DNA of 64,000 nt from Trichosphaerium sp. ATCC 40318 (taxonomy: Eukaryota > Discosea > Flabellinia > Trichosidae). The stretch spans positions 744,001 to 808,000 of the forward strand of contig JALMLS010000376.1 of NCBI GenBank assembly GCA_038496445.1. The letters run 5' to 3'. This document shows positions 1-10,659 of the stretch, in pieces. The notes below the pieces were generated by a model. That model searched no databases. It had not been told where the DNA came from and saw nothing but the letters and a program-made list of their open reading frames with translations. The position numbers were made by a program, and so were the translations under genes. Numbering within the stretch: the first letter of the stretch is position 1; each line of letters opens with the position of its first letter.

Positions 1-604
1 AGTCTTCTTGTTGCTTAGCTGTTCTAATAGCTTGGAACGGAATGTAACATAGCTACTTTTTGGTTTAAAAGTAGCTTTGCTCGCGTCTGTACAGTACTCA
101 AAAGTTGACTAAGGTAGTTTGGAGTTGAATGCAATTGACTTCCATCAGTGCATTCAACTTTTCATGATAATTCTGTCATATAGTGGTTTCATTTCAAACG
201 TCAATATACATAGCTATAAGTACAGGCGTTAGTGCAATTGCTACTGGTATAAGTCTATAAAAACTCGACACTATCCGGATTTTGAAAAGAAAGTTTGCCC
301 AGTCACCAGTCTTGTGCTGAAACGATGCAAGCTACTTTAAAACAGCGCACTACGTTATAGAATCTTGAGTTTATAAATTGCAAAGGATTTTATTTTATCC
401 GATGGTTTCAGTAAACTTTCCTTCTTTGAAGCAATCTTTGTGAATTTTCTCGGGAAATAGTCAAACGAGCTCGGAGATAGCGCGAAACGATAGAATGAAC
501 ATTATTCTACCAATACACCAGTTTTCTACGCGGTTTAGGGTTTTTAAAAAAGCCGATGAACTTAACGCGTTTTATTGCTTAATAGTCTTAATTTAACGTC
601 CACC
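1..604. other. Leading spacer, no gene seen
   Basis: AT-rich sequence with stops in all frames. I see no splice-flanked coding exon, RNA gene or repeat. The last part is presumably the promoter of the CRAL-TRIO gene that follows; no clear TATA or initiator element could be identified. Confidence 0.5.
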
Positions 605-2077
605 ATGTCACAACAGCCACTCTCGTTCACTTTTCTACCTAATGAAGAAGGTGCTGAGCCATTAACAAAGTCACAAAAAAAAGTACGTTCAAACAAGCAT
701 TAATTGTTCAGAATAGTACTTACCCACGCTCTGTCACCTTTTTAAACCATAATACAGCTTTCGTAACAATTTTAGTCATTTCTCCACTAACCCGTTCTAG
801 AAACTGAAAGAGCTTCATGCAAAGATCGCAGAGCTAGAAAATAGCGAAGATTACTTTCCAGAATCACCTGACTTGATAGAAGCGTTTTTACACGGAAGAA
901 AATGGAAAGTAGACCGTGCATTACAGACACTCACCAATTTTATAGTACGTACTATATATTTTTAAAGGAGAATAAACAACTTGTGTTAACGGAAATAAGC
1001 AACTCGAAAAAAAAAGCGGACCATTCACACTTGAAGGTTGCTTAGATCGCTATGAAGAAGGCGTTATGGTATGCCTATAGTTTTAATTAATTATTCTGAT
1101 TGTTTTAAAATTTAGTTGATACCACATGAAGCACGTGATAACGAAGGAAGACAGATAATTTATTTAACACCAAGGTAACTATTTTATTTTGTGCGGAAAT
1201 TTCAAGTTTTTATCTTGTGTCACATTCTTAAATTGATTTGTCAGGAACCAAAAGCCTGGTGCTGAAGAGGATATAGAAGCGCAAATTCGATTGACAATGT
1301 ATACTTTACTTAGAGCCATAAGAAGGTACGTTGTCAAGCGTTCTAAAAACAAAAATCAATGATGCTAAGCAAATAAAAGTTAACCCTTTTCTTCTTTACA
1401 GCAAAAAGACACTACAAAACGGTGTTATTATGATTTTGGACTTCAATAAAGCGCCTTTCAGACCTCCAAATCAGAAAATGAAAGAATTATTTGATGCCTT
1501 GAATGTACGTTCTTAAAAACAATATTTTTGAAGAATGACATAGATGTTGACATTGTTTTTTTTATTAGGAAGGATTTCCTGTTCGTTTTGGTCGTCAACT
1601 CATGTGTGATCCACCATGGTTCTTTTCTATTGTATGGAGCGTCTTTAAATACTTTATGTCAGAAAAGATCAGATCTAGAGTACAACTTACAACAACACCA
1701 GAGCTTAAAAAATACGCACCAGAGTCCAGTTTACCAACATGGCTTGGAGGTACGTCACAAAAATCCAGAAATCTCTTGTTAACTTTTTCATCATAGGAAC
1801 TCACGATTATGACCATATAGAAGTCGTACGAGAAGTATATAAAGAAAATGGTATTGATAGAACGTTGCCTGCACCTGGAGAAAGAAAAAGGGATGGCGGT
1901 AAGAAGTCAGAGTCCGATTTAGCGAAAGAGGCAAAAGTAGAAAAAAAAATGGAAAAAAAAGAGTACAAAGCTTTACAAAAAGAACTCAAGGCGGAGAGAA
2001 AAGCGCTCAAGAAAGAAGAAAAACTTTCCCAAAAATCCTCTAAGAAAGGTGATGACGAGATTACCATTGTAGAATAA
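605..2077 (+). CDS. CRAL-TRIO (Sec14-like) lipid-binding protein with lysine-rich tail
   Basis: About eight exons joined by short introns with GTACGT or GTATGC donors. Translation starts MSQQPLSFTFLPNEEGAEPL. The N-terminal helices (SPDLIEAFLHGRKWKVDRAL) match the CRAL-TRIO N domain. The lipid-binding domain follows with NGVIMILDFNKAPF (the usual hydrophobic VxxxxDxxG/A strand), then CDPPWFFSIVWSVFKYF and a C-terminal SSLPTWLGG, the family's LPxEYGG element. The last roughly 70 residues are a K/E-rich coiled coil ending DDEITIVE. The family binds phosphoinositides or other hydrophobic ligands in the cytosol; the ligand cannot be told from sequence. A second gene of this family with a basic tail lies at 50198-51468 on the other strand. 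The ATG chosen is the first one in frame with the N-domain exon. Confidence 0.85.
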
Positions 2078-2444
2078 AAATAAAAACAAATTTTTCGAAA
2101 GCACTGATGAGCTCGTTGAAAACTGTCTTTATACAACACGTGACCTTTTTCAAAAACCAACTAGACTTAATTGCACAACAAGCTAAAAATCAACTTGTTG
2201 TAGTGCAATCAAAATAGTCTACCAATAATAAATAAAGTTTATTACTAATCAAAGCATGATGCTCTCAATGTTCTTTTATGTAACAAAAACGCTGTAAAAT
2301 TTGCCCAGGTGCCTTAGAAACTTCTGTGTACGCAACGCTGATCTATACAAATATTCATCCTATGAGCAGTTGCTTTGAATTAGTCACACCAACAGTACTT
2401 GGTGATAGAAAAGTTTTGTCTTTTTTTTTTGTAATGATCACTTC
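2078..2444. other. Convergent 3' spacer
   Basis: Spacer between the 3' ends of the CRAL-TRIO gene and the minus-strand repeat gene. It contains AATAAA-like signals (2231-2236 and nearby) and one CACGTG at about 2137. No coding exon seen. Confidence 0.5.
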
Positions 2445-3169
2445 TTAGATCAGGTCTGCGTTCCAATTTGTCCCATCCCAAGCTTTGTACATCATGCAGA
2501 CACCACATCTGTACCTAGCACCTTTATATTGTACATGATCAAGTGGTAGTACTCCTTTAACACGAACAGTCCATTTTGATTTATCCCAAGATAGATAATT
2601 CAAAAAATCCGCCTCGTGACCAGATACAGCTCCTTCTTTAATGTGATGAAACTTTCCATTGACAAGCTTAGTTGACCAGTTACTTCCATCCCAAGATTTG
2701 TACTTCAAGACGTCCGACTCTTCGAGATTAGAGCTTTTTTCGCTGCTGTAGCGCCATTTAATGCCACAAAGCTTGACAGTCCACACACCATCATTCCAGT
2801 CTCGCATAACAATACTAGTTGTGCCCTCTCGTTCTAAGACAAACAAAGTCAGATTTTTGGGTTTTACAAAAAGCTAACCAGTGTCACTGTCCTTCTTTGT
2901 ACAAACAAACTTGTTATCTCTCAATACACATGACCATTTAGAGTCATCTGCTTCTTTGTACCGCAAAACCTAATTGAGTTATGTAACGTTATTGCAATTG
3001 TCTACCATACACTATCGTGATGTCCTGAGGACGCTCCTTCCTTAGCGAGCAGAAATTTACCATTGTCTATGGAAACAATCCAATTGCTTCCATCCCACGT
3101 TTTGTACTGTAACTTGTCCACAGAATGGCCATTAGAAGCTCCTTGTGCGGTTAGGTGGAAAAAAGACAT
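2445..3169 (-). CDS. W-D-G-S-N-W repeat protein, unrecognised family
   Basis: Three exons on the minus strand. The first begins MSFFHLTAQGASNGHSVDKL; introns lie near 2966-3000 and 2834-2878. The roughly 210-residue product is built almost wholly from about six copies of a 35-45 residue unit: (L/M)xYKxWDGSNWxVxxxNGKF, usually followed by xKEGAxSGH. Copies read YKTWDGSNW, YKEADDSKW, MRDWNDGVW, YKSWDGSNW, YLSWDKSKW and YKAWDGTNW. There is no transmembrane segment, and no signal peptide from this start. A start further upstream in the same frame would give a hydrophobic leader but only about 50 bp to the divergent S9 peptidase gene. I do not recognise the family. Regular Trp/Gly spacing suggests an all-beta repeat fold such as a trefoil, propeller or lectin, which is inference only. 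Confidence 0.75.
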
Positions 3170-3294
3170 GACACTCGTAAATTCGCTATTGGCTAGCAGG
3201 TGAAGCAACTGTAAAGCGGTATTCAGCGTATTCAACAAAAATAACAATTAAAAAGCAACGGTCGTTTGTTTTCTTATTCAGTACATTTCGCGCT

Positions 3295-6200
3295 ATGAGA
3301 AGTCTGCTGCTTGTCGTCGTACTACTAGCAGTTACTGCTGCGCTTGAACCTTTCCAAGGAAAAGATCTACACGCTGTTAAACGCGTTTCAGGTCCATCAT
3401 CTAATGATAAACATATTGTGTTTGCCTCTCGCTTCTGGGTACGCGTTTAGAGATTGTTTTACGCACTACACTTTATTTGACAGTTGTAGGATATTAAAAC
3501 TGGTGTAGCAACCACAAAATTGCGTAGAATTGCTATGGAACCAACTGTACAAGATGCTGTAGATTTGACATCTAACGACGGATCGAGTGATTCTTCACCA
3601 ATAATCGTTGGGGATGATGTATACTTCTTATCCACGCGAAGCGGTTCATCACAACTCCATAAAGGTAAGTATTTTCCACAGCTTTTTCCAAAAAGAATAC
3701 ACGCATTTTATTATCTTCTCACACGCTCTAGTACCTCTTACAGGCACTGAAGCTGCCGTTACACAAGTATCTACCTTTCCTGTACCTATCTCTGATTTAG
3801 TCATCGATCCACAAGGTACAGTAGCTGTATTCGATAGCTGTATTGCTCTTAAACCGTTTTTTCACCAACCGTCCTTCCTGAATCTAACTTTTACGTTCAG
3901 GAAAATTTTTCTTGTTCTCAGCTTCTGTTTATCTTGACTGCGAGGATCTAACTTGTACTGCAAAAAGAGACCAGGTACTATACATACAAGGCTTTTTTGG
4001 TGCTTCTTTCTTCTTTAGCGCTTCAAAACGTGAATTCGTTTTTTGACTCAAATATCTTTCTTAGGCATTGGCTGATATTGGTCCAAACCGTATGACAGTA
4101 TACACAAAGCTATTTATACGCCATTGGGATACTTGGGAAACACCTGGAAAATTTTACCATATCTTCTATGCACCTCTTCGTTCAGGACTTACAGAAAATG
4201 ATGTTACTGATGTTCTCGCAAAGAAGGAATTAAACTCACCAGTTCCTCCATTTGGTGGTATGTCTGTTCATCCGTCAAACGAGAAATTTCGCTTTTTTTC
4301 GCATTTTTTTTTTGATTTGGTTTCCTCGTTTGCTTACGTCTTTCCTACTCCAGGTGCTGAGCAGATTTCTATCGCTCCTGATGGTAAACAGTTTGCATTG
4401 ACCGTTGAGGATGCTTCTTCAAGTGCTCAAGCTTGGACAACTGGTTGGGATATCTACACAGTAAACGTTGGAGATAATGGTCCTGAAGATCCAATATTAA
4501 TTACAGGGTATTTACTAGTACTTATAGATGTTTTCTAACGTGCTTCTTCCCTAAGATACACCTCTGCAAGAACGCAAAACCCTGCATACGCTCCATCTTC
4601 CAAGTGGCTTGCTTACGGGTACGTCAACGACGGGGGTTTTTTGTTTTCTCTAAGAATGAAGTCTTGGCCTTACTCTCGTTTTTAGTGCTATGATAAGACC
4701 CGGTTATGAAGCTGATCAACTCCATGTTGTTCTATATGATGAAGTAAAGAACGTTACTTCAATGCTACCTCTGGTACAATAATAGTTTTTGAAAAAAAAA
4801 ACCGTTTTTAACAATACTTACCTTATTTAGCCTAACTTTGATAAATCTGTCGATTCACTTGTTTGGGTTGATGACAACAACCTAGTTGCCAGTGCTGATG
4901 CAGATGGAAAGCATAAGCTATTCCTTATTCATACAAACACATCACTAGAACCAGAGGTAATTGCTGATGTTGGTACAAACTCTGGAGTCACATCAACTGG
5001 AACAGCAGGAGAGGTAATAAATGAGCAAAAAGAAAACAACAAAAAACCCTAATTTGTTCTGTAGTTCGTTTTCACTCAGAGTACATGGGCGTCTCCAAAT
5101 GAAGTATTCCACTTGAAGATCGATATTGATAAACGCACTCACGAGATTAAGAAAAGTAAGTATAACCATATAACCGCTAAACCACTTCGACAAAAAAAAA
5201 GAGTGAAAATTTTTTTTCAAGTCAAATGTCAGTCTTTTTGTTTCTTTCTTGTAACTTTCTAACGATTTATAGTTTCGAAAGAGAACGACGATTTCTTATC
5301 AACATTTTACATGGCACGTGGTGAGAGTATGGTATACGACTCCAACGGCACTGTGCGTTAAAAAAAGTCTAAAAAAACTTTGCAATCTAATTATTAGTCT
5401 GTTCAAGCATGGTATTGGGAACCTTTCAACAAGGAAGCTGGTAAAGTATACCCAATCGCATTATTGATTCGTACGACTAATATCTTTGAATTCATCAAAT
5501 CTAACTAGCTATGATGTAGATGGTGGTCCACAAGGTGCTTGGAATGACGGATGGAGCTACAGATGGAACCCACAACTTTGGTAAGCATCTTTTTTGGTCT
5601 CAACAAAAACCTTAGTGTCTCTGTGCATGCAAAACTCTGTTTGTGCTTATATACACTGTTAGGGCTTCTAGAGGATACGCTGTTATCGCAATAAACCCTT
5701 GCGGTAGTACCGGATTTGGCCAGGATGTTACTGACTGTGTGAACGGTGATTGGGGTGGTGAACCATACCATCAGATAATAAACGGTTTAAACAATATTTC
5801 AAGTCAATTCGAATGGATGGACGGAAGTAAGTAAAAATCCAGACCACACAAAGGGCTTGCTAACTTCTGTTTTAGATAATGTATGTGCTAATGGTGCTTC
5901 TTACGGTGGTTATATGATTAACTGGATAGCTGGAAACTCTCCAACACGATTTAAATGTCTTATTAATCATGATGGTATGGGTTCTTGTTTTAATCCTGAC
6001 ACGTGACTGTTCTTTTTTACTTATCTTTTAAAAGGTGTATTTGATACATACTCTATGTTTTTCACAACTGAGGAATTATGGTACTGAGCTATTTTTTGTG
6101 TTTGAAGAAAAACGAAGAAGACAGAAATCTTACTTGGTTTTTTTTAAAGGTTCACCGAGTGGGAATTTGGTCATGCTACACCAATGGAAAATTCTACTTT

Positions 6201-6873
6201 ATATGACAAATGGAACCCAGCAAGACATGCTGATAAATGGGAAACACCTATGCTCGTAGTACAAGGTGGACATGATTTCAGAGTACGCCAATCACAATAA
6301 AAAAACCAACTAACACTTTTGATAAATAGGTACCTATTGGTCAAGGTATTGGTACATTTACAGCTCTACAACGTCAAGGTATTGAATCAAAACTTTTGTT
6401 CCTCGAGGTAAGTATAATCCCTTACATCACGTGTGAATACACGTGTTGTTTAACAGTCTGTTCTTACTCTTTTTTAAGATGGAAAGTCATTGGGTTTTGC
6501 AACCATTTAACGGTATTGAATGGTACTTCGAAGTTCTTGCTTGGCAAGACAAGTACACCTCAAATACTCCACCATACACACCTGCATTACCTGAAAGACC
6601 TTCTAATGTCTCTCCAACTCCTTATACTCCAATAGTAGAAAAGGAATATTCAAAGTAAGTGCAACACTTTTTGTTACACCCAGTGCTTCCTCGTTCGAGC
6701 CAAAATCAGTGAATGAATTTCTTACTTTGTTTTTTTTCAGGTCTTGGGTTGCACCTACGATTCTTTGTGTTCTACTTGTTGTTGTAATCATTTGTTTGAT
6801 TGCTTATATTGCTACTCGTGGAGGTAGTTACGATAGGTACTACACATTAAAAAATAAACGTAAGGTAGCCTAA
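3295..6873 (+). CDS. S9-family prolyl oligopeptidase-type dipeptidyl peptidase, membrane-anchored
   Basis: Large multi-exon gene. It begins with a signal peptide ([17 protein letters not shown]). The N-terminal half is a beta-propeller (residues such as [20 protein letters not shown] and later [19 protein letters not shown]). The C-terminal half is an alpha/beta hydrolase: nucleophile elbow GASYGGYM in the exon near 5880-5980, Asp in [11 protein letters not shown] spanning the 6280/6330 junction, and His in [13 protein letters not shown] near 6480. These are the expected Ser-Asp-His triad of the DPP5/S9C type. Unusually, after the catalytic domain there is a linker and a single membrane helix ([20 protein letters not shown]) with a short basic tail, so the enzyme should be a type I surface or endolysosomal ectopeptidase that removes dipeptides from peptides. 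Introns are 40-110 nt. The divergent upstream neighbour lies about 125 bp away. Confidence 0.88.
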
Positions 6874-7275
6874 ATGCTTGTTTTTAGAGTTAATTAAAGT
6901 ATCAAAAGGATTGACTTGTTCAAAAAAAAAAACAAGAATAAAATAAGTAACTATTTTTCTACAAACTTTTGTTGTTTACGCCTCGAGAATACCATCAATC
7001 AGTTCGAAAAAGACGCAAGTGATCGAAAAAAACCAAGCCAACAGCGGGTTTAGCGCAATTATAGGTAGTTATGGTAAGGGTTTTCACAAGAGAAAATACA
7101 TAAATACTCCCTTCGTTTATTCGAACATTGCAAAGGAAATATCCCTTTCAATACAATTGGGGAGTTCCCGTACTGTGAACCATTGTTCAGGCGAAAAGAA
7201 TACTTCCTTAACATTAGGAAGTGAATTGTAATTAAGGAACAGTAGACAGCAATTAATAGTAATAGATTGGCGTTC
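6874..7275. other. Spacer, no gene seen
   Basis: AT-rich spacer between the S9 peptidase and the U-box gene. One 70-codon open stretch (7019-7231) has no splice signals and no recognisable composition, and I treat it as chance. The 3' part should hold the U-box gene promoter. Confidence 0.45.
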
Positions 7276-9338
7276 ATGGCATCATCCCACGCTAGATTAC
7301 AGCTTAGTGTTAGCCTTAGTCCGGAGCAAATACTGCGGACAGCAATTAAAACAGGCGTACCGAAATACAATAAAGGAGATTATAATGGGTGTTACCAGGA
7401 TTTCTTAGCGTGCGTGTTGTTTATTCACATGTGTTTTATGGAATGTTGAAAAAGAAACTCTGACTTCCGTTTAGCGCTGTTGCTCAACTCAATAACTTCC
7501 TTGATAAGAGGTCACCACATTACAAACCAGTGCTCAAAGCTAAACAAGAAGCTAAGCTATTCTGGCAAAACGGGCGCTACTCTAGCGCTTGTTGGCGTAT
7601 CCGAGAGGCTTTTGATGATATTCTAGAAGGTACAAGGACTTTAATTGGAGTATTCGCAGTCTAATGATGGGAAATGTTTAGCGGATCCTTTGAAGGAGTG
7701 CACGCGTGTTGTAGTACGCGCTACGAGGAAGGGATCAAGTCGCTATAATAGAGGAAACTACGTCGGGTACGAGAAAATAATTCTTGAGAGATTTTTCGTG
7801 AGAGAAAAGCGCTCTTTGTTTTTTTTTTCAGCTCCCTGCACGCAAATTATTCGTTATTTCACGTGATTAGTTTGTCGGTTTTTTTTTTGTCCTTCTTTGA
7901 CGTCACGTGATTTTGTTGAAACGGCATATTTTTTTTTTCTAACTTCACGGTGTTTTTGTTGGATATGATATCCACAGTAATCGTAGTAAAATAAACCTAG
8001 TGAGAAATCATTCAATTCATGCAAATCTTTTTTTTCTGTAGCATTCAGCTGATTTGTTTCAAAACAGGTGCTACAAATTATATAAAAAGAGAACACAGCA
8101 CATGATTGCATTATTGAGGCCAAAATACAAAGGTACCGATATTTTTCTATTATAACGGATGCGGAAGTTGTCTAATATGGTCGTTAATAGAGGAAGCCAA
8201 AAAGTTCATTGATGGTTTAGCGAAAGCACAAACTCAAAACGCTAAAGAAGCTTCATGGACACTCAGAAACCACTTTGACAATTTTTACAAGCGCGCTGTT
8301 AAGAAGCAAATAAAGACGTCAATTGAACTAAGAAAAGAGAGAGTGGGCGGTGCCAAGGGGAAGAAGGATGACAAGAAAGATGATAAGAAGGATGATAAGA
8401 AGGATGTTAAAGATGGTAAAGACTCCCCAAAGAAATCAGCAACTGAGCACGCCAAGGATTTGAAGAAAGTTCTTGTCAAGTACGTACATTCTCTTGTGAG
8501 ATTACACACAACGCATGTATTCTAAGTTTTTCTTGATAAGGATAAAAAATGAAATGGATGTGCAGTTCCCTCCTGAATTCTATGATCCTATTTCGTTGGA
8601 GGTGAGCTATGGCTACATAAACAACTTTTTTATTTTGCAATACTTTCTGTAAGTTTTAATGTTAACACGTGCTTTAGTTGATGCAAGATCCTGTTGTCAC
8701 TTGCGATGGCCATTCATACGATAAGTCTAGTATAAAGAAATGGCTGGAAACAAATGATACGTCACCTATCACAGGTATGGGTTAATAGAGAGTTAAAGAG
8801 ACTAACTTTTTTAGGGCTAAAACTAAAGACCAAAAATACAATTCCGAACCATAATCTTCGCAGCCAGATTCAATCAATGACACTTAATGCTCTTCGTGCT
8901 AGCGCAAGACAACAAACACGTAGAGCACCACCTCGTTCCAAACACCCAAAGAAAAAGGTTGACAACACTACCAAGAAGAGCGATAAATCCTCGCCGAAGA
9001 AAGGAGGATCACCAGCTCCTACAGAGTACAGTGACTTGCTCGGTAACGACCCATTTCAGGTTTACAAACCTGTGGCTGTTGGTTCACCAAAGAAAGGTTC
9101 TAATAACCACGAACGAACTAACACTGGAGTCAACGAGAGGTTCGTTTTATAACGTTACAAATGCAAGTTTGCTAATTTTCTTGTTTTAAGATTTTTGTCT
9201 TCTTCTTCCAGTGATGACAACGAATTTAATCCCTTTGGGACTCAGTATACAAACCCTTTTGTTGATGCACTATCAACTGGTACAAACACTTCTGTGGATT
9301 CATCTCTTAACCCACAAGAAGACTTACTGGAATTGTAA
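7276..9338 (+). CDS. U-box E3 ubiquitin ligase with duplicated N-terminal domain and NPF/DPF motifs
   Basis: Multi-exon. Two tandem copies of a 75-80 residue unit open the protein: copy 1 has ILRTAIKTGVPKYNKGDYNG then CYQDFLAAVAQLNNFL; copy 2 has VVVRATRKGSSRYNRGNYVG then CYKLYKKRTQHMIALL, joined across a roughly 300-nt intron (about 7769-8067). A K/D-rich spacer (DDKKDDKKDDKK) follows. Then comes a U-box spanning three exons: FPPEFYDPISLE, LMQDPVVTCDGHSYDKSSIK, KWLETNDTSPIT, GLKLKTKNTIPNHNLRSQI. These carry the conserved P-I, DPV and H-x-Y-D/E positions and no zinc-binding Cys set, as expected for a U-box. The C-terminus is basic and then carries DPF, NPF and NPFVDAL tripeptides, which in other proteins bind AP2 appendage or EH domains. 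It probably recruits E2 enzymes to an endocytic or adaptor-linked substrate, which is inference. Confidence 0.8.
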
Positions 9339-9578
9339 ATTTAGTGTAACAAAAATAGAAACATTTATCACGTGCCGTGTTGTGTTTGAGTAAAATTAGC
9401 CAATCAGTAGCATGAACGTAACTAGGGTTATGAAGAATGTGGTCAATTGTGTAATGTGCTTATTTTAGGAACCAGAATTGTTAATAGTCGTTAATTGTGA
9501 TCACTGAAGAGGGCGTGTCTGTTACGGGCTACTAATTGCGGTATTGAAAGACTATGACTTTGATTATTTTATTTCAAC

Positions 9579-10461
9579 ATGGAGAAGCTACGCAACTTAT
9601 GGAAAGACTCATACGCAACCGAGGAGAAAAAAATACGCGTCGTAGAGTTTTTAAGCGCTTATGAAGAGTTGAAGATAATTGTTGGTACTTACTTACCTCG
9701 TAAAACCGTGTGGAGCCATTTTAACGCAAGTAGGTCACTTGGGTTATGCTTTTGGCTTTGTTCAACAAGACATGGCAACTAAAATTCAAATCATCGGGGA
9801 TGTAGCTAAAACGTATCCTGTACGCTTATACGAAGCTAATATCGGAGTACAAACTCAATTCTAAATTTGTGCGCTTCTAGGACAAAGTGTTCATAGAGGA
9901 CATCATACTGGAGGTAATAATACATCGCTAGCACGTACAGAAATACTTACCGTCTGAGAAAAGGAAGCAAAAAAAGAAGACTTTCGCAAAACAAAGAGCA
10001 CCCTTGCTCGTAATGTATTACGCCTGTGGAGAGCCTTGGAGTTTGTTTGCGTACGCTTTTGGACAATTCCACTTATCTTTCGAGAAGTGCCAGACGGAAA
10101 CCTCTTTATCTCATTCCAACTAGTTATTTCTGAGGAATCTAGAAGCTGGTAATGTAGAAGTATGCCCTGCTCTCTCCTCAGCATACACAGACACGTTGAA
10201 AGTACGTTAATGATTATTTTTAAAGGTTTTTTGTAAATTGATTTTACAAAAACTTATACCTATCAGAAATACCATCCTTGGCTATTGCAACAAAGTATTT
10301 ACGTTGCTGTGCGTACAGCACCATACAAGGCGAATTTTTTTAAGGCCATTGGCGTAACTGAGGAAGAAGCAAAAAAACTTGACACTGTAGATCATATGGA
10401 ATCTGTTCGTGATAATTTAAAAGCGTTTTGGGAGAAACATGACATGATGATGCTTCCTTGA
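9579..10461 (+). CDS. Glycolipid transfer protein (GLTP/CPTP-like)
   Basis: Six short exons give about 195 residues, close to the 200-215 typical of GLTP-fold proteins. Visible elements are VVEFLSAYEELKIIV, GHLGYAFGFVQQDMATKIQI, DKVFIEDIILE, KSTLARNVLRLWRALEFVC (the family's LLWLxRALEF helix with the headgroup-binding Trp/Arg positions), LFLRNLEAGNVEV, AYTDTLK, and KYHPWLLQQSIYVAVRTAPY (the HPWLxxxxxxxAxxxxP signature with His). It should move sphingolipid-type lipids between membranes in the cytosol. It looks closer to ceramide-1-phosphate transfer proteins than to glycosphingolipid GLTP, but this is not certain. The third intron needs an unusual AAAG acceptor (near 9968) to keep frame; the alternative is a one-base error in the A-run there. 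Confidence 0.85.
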
Positions 10462-10659
10462 GTTGTACTTTTCAGTAAATAAATATAACCGTTTAGTAGT
10501 ACGTCTTTTCGCGGTTTATATGCGTGTGTACTCGTGTGGAGTGCTTTGCTGAAAGACGTACAAAACTGCAAAGTGTGTTAAGTAACGGTTTACATCAGCT
10601 GGTAAACTCGCAAACGGGTAACCAAGCATTGAAGTGTTGTTTTTAACGGGTTTTGCGTA

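Noticed and set aside
8360-8420. Tandem DNA repeat gatgataagaag
   Set aside because: It is coding and simply encodes the D-D-K-K linker of the U-box protein.
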